Made by a program: the position numbers and the translations under genes
Shown here: in pieces, positions 35,601 through 44,700 of the stretch
Numbering within the stretch: position 1 is the first letter of the stretch
How the letters are laid out: each line of letters starts with the position of its first letter
Notes under the pieces: model-generated
The model's input: the letters and a program-made list of their open reading frames with translations, nothing else
Databases searched by the model: none
Told to the model about the DNA's origin: nothing
From: Sorex araneus
Taxonomy: Eukaryota > Chordata > Mammalia > Eulipotyphla > Soricidae
DNA: 64,000 nucleotides
Assembly: GCF_027595985.1 (NCBI RefSeq)
Contig: NC_073304.1
Span: 216,100,500 to 216,164,499, forward strand
Direction: 5' to 3'

Positions 35601-38600
35601 GCCTTGCACATGGCAAACCTGGGTTGATCCCTGGCACCACATAAGGTCCCCCTGACCCACCAGGAGTGATCCCTGAGAGCCCAGAGCCAGGAGTAAGCCC
35701 TGAGTACCAACGGGTATGGCCCCCCAAACCAAAAAAATATATACATATATAAAAGAAATGTCTCCTTGTTCCTGATCCCAGAGTTATCTCACACTCCAAG
35801 TGAAATGGAGATTAGAGTGGGGTGATCTCTGCCGAAGCAGGGAAAGCAAAAGCATGTTCCTAGAAAGACAGTGGTGGTGAGTGACCTAGAGACTTAGCTC
35901 AGCAGTCTGCTCTGGGTTTTGTCCTTGTCACACTAAACTTACTATTAAGGACCAGTGACTTTTTGTTGTAGCTTAACTGGTGTTGACGGCAAAGACTTCC
36001 TTCCGCTTGGGCGCCCTGGGTGTAGTAATCACCCTCCTCCCCACTAAGTGCACTGAGTGAGGAGGTGTCTGTTTACTGTCTATTATAGCCGGAGATGGGA
36101 GGGTTTGGAGGAATCTGCATTTACAGTGCTGGGAAAAGTAAAATGACAAGCACATTAATTGAGGAATTTGCAAGACAAAAACAGAACTTAAAATGGGAAC
36201 TTTATGCTTCCCCATTGAATCAAATTAAGATTCCTAAGCAGAGTGCCAAGAAATTGCTCTCAAAAGAAGTTGCAGGGAAGCCTGGGGTAGAACATCAGTA
36301 ACAGGATTGAACCAGGTTACAGGAATGCGGTTTATAATCTCGATTTAAATAAGGCATGACAGGCTGTGAACTGTATTAATTCTCACTTCCTTTAGTATTT
36401 GCCTCGTGCTGTCAACACGGTTGGGGCTCATGTAGTTGACTTCCTTAAAGGGAAAAGTTAGAACCCTTCTTAAAGGAATTGACAGTTTCACAGTTTTCTG
36501 TGTTTGTAACTTTTGGGGATAATTCTTAACCATTTCTTTTGTAACTTAGTATCAGAAAAAGTGGCATCTTTACCCTCATTCTGCTCCTGCCTTGAGAGGG
36601 GACAGGTGGGAAGAGGAGGGAGCAACTAGGAACAGCAGGAGCTAAATCCCCTGCGGGGAAAGGTGGGGGGGGCGGGAGTCACCAGATGTTCAGAGGCAAA
36701 CCAGAGAAACCCCAAAGCATTTTGGAGTCTGGAGTATTTGTCCACTTCTAGAGTATTGATAGAATTGTGAGTTCCTCAAATAGAGCTGGTTTCACTTAGC
36801 AAATGTGCCCTGTCTGCAGAAATTTTAATTAAAGATGAATGCTGTTAAGATCGAGAGCATGTAATCATTATTTCTGTTTATTGAATGCTTGTCATGTGCC
36901 AGAAGCTTTGCCAGTTTTATTTAAATATTTCACTTCTTTTAACAACTCCAAAGTTAGGTAGTAGATAAGGCTGTATCCATTTTGCCAGTGCAGAGATGGG
37001 CTGAGGCATCAAATTGAAGAAGTTACTTTATAAATTAGTGCTGATAGGTGCTGAAACCAGGACTGAAACCCAGGCTCAGCTAATTGAAATTTTTTTAAAT
37101 TACCATCAGTCTTAACGGTCAAGGGTAAAAGTAGCAATAAAACTCAAAATTGAGGGCTCAGAGCAATAGTATAACAGCTAGGGCATTCACTTGCCCACGA
37201 CCAACCCAGGTTTGATCCTCAGCACCTGACACTGTCCCCGGAGCCCCCACCAAGAGTGACCCCATGAGTGATCCCTGAGTGCAGAAACAGGAGTAAGCCC
37301 TGAGCACAGCCAGGTGTGGCCCAAACAACAACAAAAATCCCACAAAATTCAAAATAGAATTTGCCTGGGATTTGTGGAGAATACATAAAGAAGAGAGAGT
37401 TGTGCTTATAGAAAAGGACATCTTTCTAGTGTTGGCACAAAAGTAAAATTTTCCGTGCTGCTGGTTCTTGAGAAAGATGTGCATATAAAACCTCGGAAGA
37501 TTTAAAGAGTTTATTGTACAGTTAAAGTAAATGGGACGGGATCCCTCCCCCCATGTCCAGGCCCCTCCTTTACCCATGAACAATGTCACTGGGTCTGTCC
37601 CTGACATTGCCCCGTCCATGAATGACCTCTCTGTCTTGTCACAGTCAGTCTCCCATGAACACTGGGAGAATGCGTCCCACCCCTGTCGCGCTCTATGTGC
37701 TCTCTGTCCTGTGTACGCTTTCCTTAGTCAGGCCAGAGCCTCAAGATCGACCACAGGCAAGATCCCTGTGCTGTCCACTTGTCCCTGGCTGGGTCTTCAG
37801 CCCTACCCTGGCAGTTCCTCTCATCCTGTCCCGGCTTTCCTGGTCTCCTGTCACTGCCACATGTGCATGGGTGAAACTGTGCTCCACGCCTTATCACTAC
37901 CTGGGCGTCTGAGCCCTGCTTGTATTCTGCCCCCATCTGGGCCTGTGAGGCCTGTCTGTCCACGGTCACGTCCAGGTGCTCAGCCCTGCCTGATCTTACA
38001 GTCTGTGAAGAGAGGGAGGGCAGAGAGGGCATGAGGAGAGAGGGTCGAGGAGAGCCAAAGAGAAAGCAAGAGCAGAGGGAGATAGAAGAGCAAGATGGGG
38101 CTGGGGGCCTCCTTTTATCTGCTGCCATAGCCCATGGCCAGACCTGGTGGTGCACCCTTCCGCTCCTGCTGTCTCACTAGGACTCTAAATGAACGTATAG
38201 GTAGGATTTCTATTTTTACTATACTAACGGTCAAGTTGGGAGGGCACAGCAAGGCTGAAGAGATAACGCAGAGGACTGAACTGATTGGTAGGCAGGAGCT
38301 CAGGATCCATCACCAGCACCAGATTTCCCCCCTGGCACGTCGAGTGTGGCCCCCAAACCAGAGAGAGTCTAAAGGCAGAGCAGACTCAGTCTTTGCTCCC
38401 AACCATAAGCAACCTCTCTTTGAAGTGTTGGAACAAAGGCAGAGTTAGTGTTGTTCATTATTGTTCCTCGTTGCCCTCTTGCTCTCCTCTGCTTGTCATA
38501 CAGGGGGCTTTACCAGGGGAGAGGGTTGGCCCGTGTGAGATAGTCATAAACAGCCAGGGGGCTTCACTCACCAGAATAGAAGAGAGCCTGTTGGACTTTG

Positions 38601-38665
38601 GGATGATGATAACTAATGCCCAGAGGGGCCGAGATTACTTAACCCTTACCAAGAAATCTCTCTCT

Positions 38666-38732
<67 letters not shown>

Positions 38733-41700
38733 CCTCTCTCTCTCCCTCTCTCTCTCTCCCTCTCTCCCTCTCTCCCTCTCTCCTTCCTCTCCCTCTCTCC
38801 CTCCCCCTCTCTCTCTCCCTCCTTCTCTCTCTTTCCCTCTCCCCCCCCTTCTCTCTTCAAAAACAGATTAAGAAACCAAGATACAGTGAAAAGGTACATT
38901 GCAAAGCAGGAAACAAAATCAGGTTTTTCTGGCTCAAATCTAGAAATTCACTACATTTACTTACATTTACTAGCTGACCCTCCAGACTGGTGTTTAAAAG
39001 CCACTGAGAATCCTAGAAACCATCAAGTTTTAAGTGGGAAAGTTGTAGATGGTGGCAAGTAAGGAGCAGAAAGAATTTATTTAAAATAAATAGAGTAATT
39101 AGCAACCAGAGGAAAGAACCTTGGTAAAAATGATGGTACCTGAGCTTGGTTTTCTGCCTATCTCTTCTAGTTACTGTGTTGCAGCTTGTTTTGAGTCGTT
39201 CTGAAGTTCCTGGTTACATCTCATTAGTTGGTCCATTTCTTTTTTAAACTGAAAGTCTCATAACTGTAGCCAGCAGCCTTGAAAAGAGAATGTGATTGGA
39301 TTAGTACAGAGTCTCTGACACTCTTAGATTGGAAGCTCAAAGTAAGCAAGTAGTCCTTAGCTGGGAGAATCTCATTACCTGTGAAGTGCACGGGAAGACT
39401 TGGACTCTTTTTTTCTCCCCTGGTACCAGGAGTCAGTCCAGAGCCTCACAACTTGAGCTATATCTTTGGCCTTATTTATTGCCTTTTAATCACATTTTGC
39501 ATTGCACAACTCAAGGAAAACTGGCCACTTCCTCTTTTTTTAAGCCTATCTTTAAGCTTATCATTATGTTTGTGATGACATCCTCTCTTTATTTTATTGA
39601 ATCATTTCACGTAGCATGATACTCTCCATGAACATCCACTTATAAGCAAATTTCATGACTTCATCTTTCCTAACAGCTGCATAGTAGTATTCCATTGTGT
39701 GGATGTACCAGTTTCTTTAATCAGTCCTCTGTTCTCAGGCAATCAGGTTGTTTGCAGATTCTGACTATTGTGAACAATGCTGCAATGAATATACAGGTGC
39801 AGGTGTCATTTCTACTGTGCTTTTTTGCACCCATGGGATATATTTCTAGAAGTGGTATTGCAGGGTATGAGAGCTCAATTTCTAATATTTTAAGGAAAGT
39901 CCATATTGTTTTCCAAAAAAGGCTGGACCAGTCAGCATGCCCACCAACAATGAAAGAGAGTCCCTTTCTCCCCACATTCGTGCCAGCACTAGTTGTTCTT
40001 GTTCTTTTTTGAGTGTGCCTGTCTCTGTGGTGTGAGATGGCATCTCATTGTTGCTTTGATTCACACTTCCCTATGATTAGCGACGTAGAGCATTTTTCAT
40101 GTGCCTTTTGGCCATTTGTATTTCTTTTTTTTTTTTTCTTTTTGGGTCACACCCAGCAATGCTCAGGGGTTACTCCTGGCTTTGCACTCAGGAATTACTC
40201 CTGACGGTGCTTGGGGGACCATATGGGATGCCGGGGATCGAACCCGGGTCGGCCGTGTGCAAGGCAAACGCCCTACCCACTGTGCTATCACTCCAGGCCC
40301 TGTATTTCTTTTTTAGAGGAAGCTTCTGTTCATTTCTTCTGCCCGTTTTTTTTGCGGGGTCGAAGGTTTTTTTCTTGTACAATTCTACTAGTGTCCTGTG
40401 TATCCTGGATCAGATGAATATTGGGTAAATATTCTTTACCATTCCGTGGGTTCTCTCTATTTTGGTCACTGTTTCTTTTGAGGTGCAGAAACCCCTTAGT
40501 TTAGTGTAGTCCCATTGGTTTATACTTGTTTCCACTTGCTTGATGACATCCTATCTTTAACCCAGAGCTCCTCAACCCAACACTGTGGATATTTTGGGCT
40601 GGATAATTCTGGTCTTTAGGAAACAGATTGGTGTGGCAGGAAGGCCTGGGTGTCCATCCAAGTGCTCAGGTCTGGAAGAGATTTGCACTTTAAATCATAA
40701 TCGAGGGGCCGGAGCGATAGCACAGCAGGTAGGGCGTTTGCCTTGCATGCGGCCGACCCGGGTTTGATCCCCGGCATCCCATATGGTCCCCCAAGCACCG
40801 CCAGGAGTAATTCCTGAGTGCAAAGCCAGGAGTAACCCCTGAGCATCGCTGGGTGTGACCCTAAATAAATAAATAAATAGATAAATAAATAAATAAAATA
40901 AATCATAATCGAGTTAATTGTGCTTCCCCTGGCCCTTGGAGAGAGAGAACAGTGAGTTGGCCAGAGACTGGGTTTGCACCCAGGCACCGCGTTGTGAGGA
41001 CCAGGAGGAAGTCCTGGAGATCAGTCTTCTCGCTTGGCTTTTTCCTTTCAGCTGCCCCCATGTCTTTGCTTTCTTTTATTACCTTTATAACCATGTCTGG
41101 ATGTAAGGGCTCTAGTCACTCACTGTATTTGGGGGCAAATAGTAAGTGGCCGAGCTGACACAAGGAATTATCAGAGAGTTAACAGGCTTCAAATTGCTAT
41201 TTGTGGGCCTCAGGCTAAAAGTAGCATAATTAAATAGGCAAATATATGTGATCATGAAAATTGCAATAGCCAAAGAGTCAGAGAATTGTCTGCAGCTTAT
41301 TACCCTGATCTCATTATAGCACAAATCTTAGAATACTGTGTTTTGGGGATGAGTAATTAGATATATAAATTACTTTTATCTCTGAAACATCAAGTCGAAT
41401 TTAGTAATATTGTAGTTATCCCCCACGAGCTTTATTTATCATAGTTTGATTTACTAAAGAAAAATTTAAAAGCATGAGAAAAAGAATAAATTTGGAGGCA
41501 TTTGAACTTGGAGTCATTTTTAAAACCACTTAAGTTTAAATATGTTCAAGAAAGAAATACATGGGTGGATTCTTTGGTATCTGAGGAGAGAATGAACCTC
41601 GATGAGGAGGGCTTTAAAACATTTAGCTCACTAAAGTCTTGAGGTACCACCAAGGTACCACCCATAGAAGGCTCCCCAAGGTACCACCCTTGGGGCTGGA

Positions 41701-44700
41701 GAGAGAGTGCAGTGGGCAGGGTGCTTGCTTTGCACACAGCAGACTCAAGTTTGGTGCCTGGCACCTCGTAATGTTCCCTGAACCCTGCCAGGAGTAAGCC
41801 CTGACTGCTGCTAAGTGTGACTTAAAAATAAAAACCATGAAAAAGCAAAGATACCAACGAAAGGCTTTAAGGGAAGAGGAGAGTGAGCGGGGTTGGACTA
41901 AGACTGGTCTTGACTCAGGGTGTTGGGACTGTCCTGGCAGCTCCCCTGTCAGCCAGCTAAGAAGGCATGCTCGGGAGAATCCTGAGCAACTCTCCAAGGG
42001 GGCGAAGAAACGCCTCGGACAACTCCTCAGCTAATCTAGGCCAACCTAGATCTTGGTTCTGGCTGCAAGCAGGTCTCCAAGCCCACTAGATGTCAGTCTC
42101 TTCATGTGTGAAATGGTCCATGAGATTGGCAGCTGTGGAGTCCAGCCGAGTGCAGGGCCAGGAGCAGACCCTGAGCACCACTGGGTGTGGCCCCCAAATG
42201 AAAACAAAAACAAAGAGTGGTATCTGGCGCCAGTATAGTTTTGGGCTTTTGTGGGGGACTCCTGAGCAGTGTTCAGGAGGCCTGGGGGCCAGAGGCCAAT
42301 ACAGTTTTCAAGACTTTAGTGAGCTAAATGTTTTAAAGAGAAGTTTACTTGTTTAGTGACAATAGTGTGTCACGTTTCTCTTTTTTGAATATCAGTTGTC
42401 AAGGACTATGGTTTTGAGGGGAATGGCTGAAAGGGTTAGAATGTAGGCTTGTCACATAGGAACCCAAGTTTGGCCCCTGGTATCACATAGTCCCCTGGGC
42501 ACCACCTGGTGAGGTGAAAAAGGGAAAAAAGTTTGAGGAGATAATCTGCAAATTCTGATTTTTATCATACCTTCAAACGCAATTAGAAAACTGTTTGAAA
42601 TTAAATTCCAAAAACAGTAGGGATTTTATTTTTCAACAAATTGTGTCTGCAAAACATCTTTGCTGAGTCCAGAGGCAGAGCTAGTACAGCAGATAGGCGC
42701 ATGGCGCATGATTTGCCTCCAGCAGACCGGGATTAGGTTCCCGGCACCCCATATCATTCCCTGAGTTCTGCAAGGAGTCAGCCCTCAGCGCTGCTGGGTG
42801 TGGCCCCAAAACCAAACATTTCTTTCTGCTATTCAGAATGGCTGAGAAAATAATTCTTTGATAGATTGTACAGCTTAGATTGTCGCTGCCAGGTTGGCTT
42901 GTTTACCTTTGTTTTCTGAAACCAGATTCTTCTTTGTTCCTCTGCACCCCCCACCCACCCCACCCCACCTGTTCAGTGTCCCAGCTGTCCTGGGTGACCC
43001 CGTTCTCTGGTGTTGGCCTGGGGAGTTGGGATTTCCGCATCCAAAGCCGCTGATGCTGAAGGCTGAGGGCGTGGGCCCCTCGGGCTTTGTGTGGCCCCGC
43101 CGGCTGTCAGTGGACACCTGCGCAGGGTGGGACTGATTCCAGTCTGCTCAGCCTCCTGCAGGCTGCTCCCGCTCTCCGGATCTTGTTTGGGGACCACGCC
43201 CGGCGATGCTATGGGAGCCCTGTGGTGTGGCATCAGCTCAGGACTCCTGCCTGCACAGCTGTGGGCTCCAGCAGTGGCTTTCTTTGAAGGGCGTCCATCT
43301 TCCCCCGCCTTGTTCCAAAATGCAGCCTAAGTTTCCAGAAGCAAGAAAAAGGGTAGCAGTGATGGGGAGGGAAAGGAGGTAACAATCTGACTTTCCTGGC
43401 TTGCCGTCAATAGCAGGCCAGGCTTGCGGGCCTTGATTCCAGCCTCTCCCTTGGAGCTTGGCGGGGAGCGGGGGGACCAGCCTCCCTCTGTGTTCTCCTG
43501 GCTGCTGCTGCTCACCGGGCCCAGCAGTGCTGGGGCATGAGCCCAGGTCGGCTTCGTACGGACCTTACCACAGTACTGTCTCTTCAGCCTCTCATCGGCA
43601 GGACTCTTGGCTTTTATCCTTTGTTGTGGAGGGAAATCTGGAGACCTGGGGGCGGGACTCAGTGGCAGAGCCCTTGCCTTGCATGCGTGAGTCCCTGGCT
43701 TCTATCCCGAGCACCAGGGGAAAACAAAGTAAAGCTCGGGTCCGAGAGCAGGAGATCAGAGCCCCTTAGCTGAGATCTGCAGCGGTGCTTCTGCCAGTGG
43801 AAACCCGCAGAGGAGCATGACGCGTGTCCCTGCTCCGAGGAGGCCCCCTGCTGCCTGCCTTCTCTGCGCTCTGCTGAAGGAGAGGAAAGTGCTTCGCAGC
43901 ATTGTTGGTTTGGGTTTAACTCTTTAAAAAATTCCCCCTTCGTTAATTTTTATTGAATCACCATGAGATACATAGTCATAAAGTTGTTCGTGATCAGGTT
44001 AGTCATACAATGACATTCAGGACCCCTCCCCTTCACCAGTGTCCATTTCCCAACACCAGTGTCCCCAGTTTCTCTCCTGCCACCCCCCAGCCTGCCTCTA
44101 ATGCAGGCACTTCTCTCTCTCTCTCTTTCTCACTCTCTCTCTCTCTCTCCTTTCCTCTCACTCTCTCCTGCCTTTTCTCTCTCCCTCCCTCCCTCCTCCC
44201 TCCCTCCCTCCATTCTTCCCTTCCTTCCCTCCCTCCCCCCTTTCTCTCTTTCCTTTGGGAAGTATGGTTTGCAATACAGGTACTGAAAGGTTATGCACAT
44301 CACTTTACCTCAGCTCTCAGTTCTTGTCCAGAGTGACAGTTTCCAATTATTGCCATTGTGGTTCCTTCCTCTGTCCTGACTGCCACCCCACCCACCCACC
44401 TACTTGTGGCAAGCTTCCAACCATGGACCAGTCTTCCTGGTCTTGTCTACTGTCTTTGGGTATTAGTCTCACACTATGGTGTTTTGTTTTTTAATATCCC
44501 GCAAATAAATGGAGTCATTTTGTGTCTTTCTCTCGCCTTCTGACTCATTTCTCTCAGCATGATACTCTCCATGGTCCATCCATTTGTAAGCGGATTCCAT
44601 GACTTTGTTTTTCCTGAAGGCCGCGTAGTGTTCCTTTGTGTAGATGTGCCATAGTTTCTTTATCTCCTTGTCTGCTCTTGGACACTCAGGTTGTTTCCAG

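Noticed and set aside
37531-38034. 167-codon open frame in SOCS7 intron 7
   Set aside because: No recognisable domain, Pro/Ser/Cys-rich composition typical of random GC-rich intron, and no convincing splice context.
38285-38977. 230-codon Leu/Ser-rich open frame
   Set aside because: Most of it is the translated TC tract.
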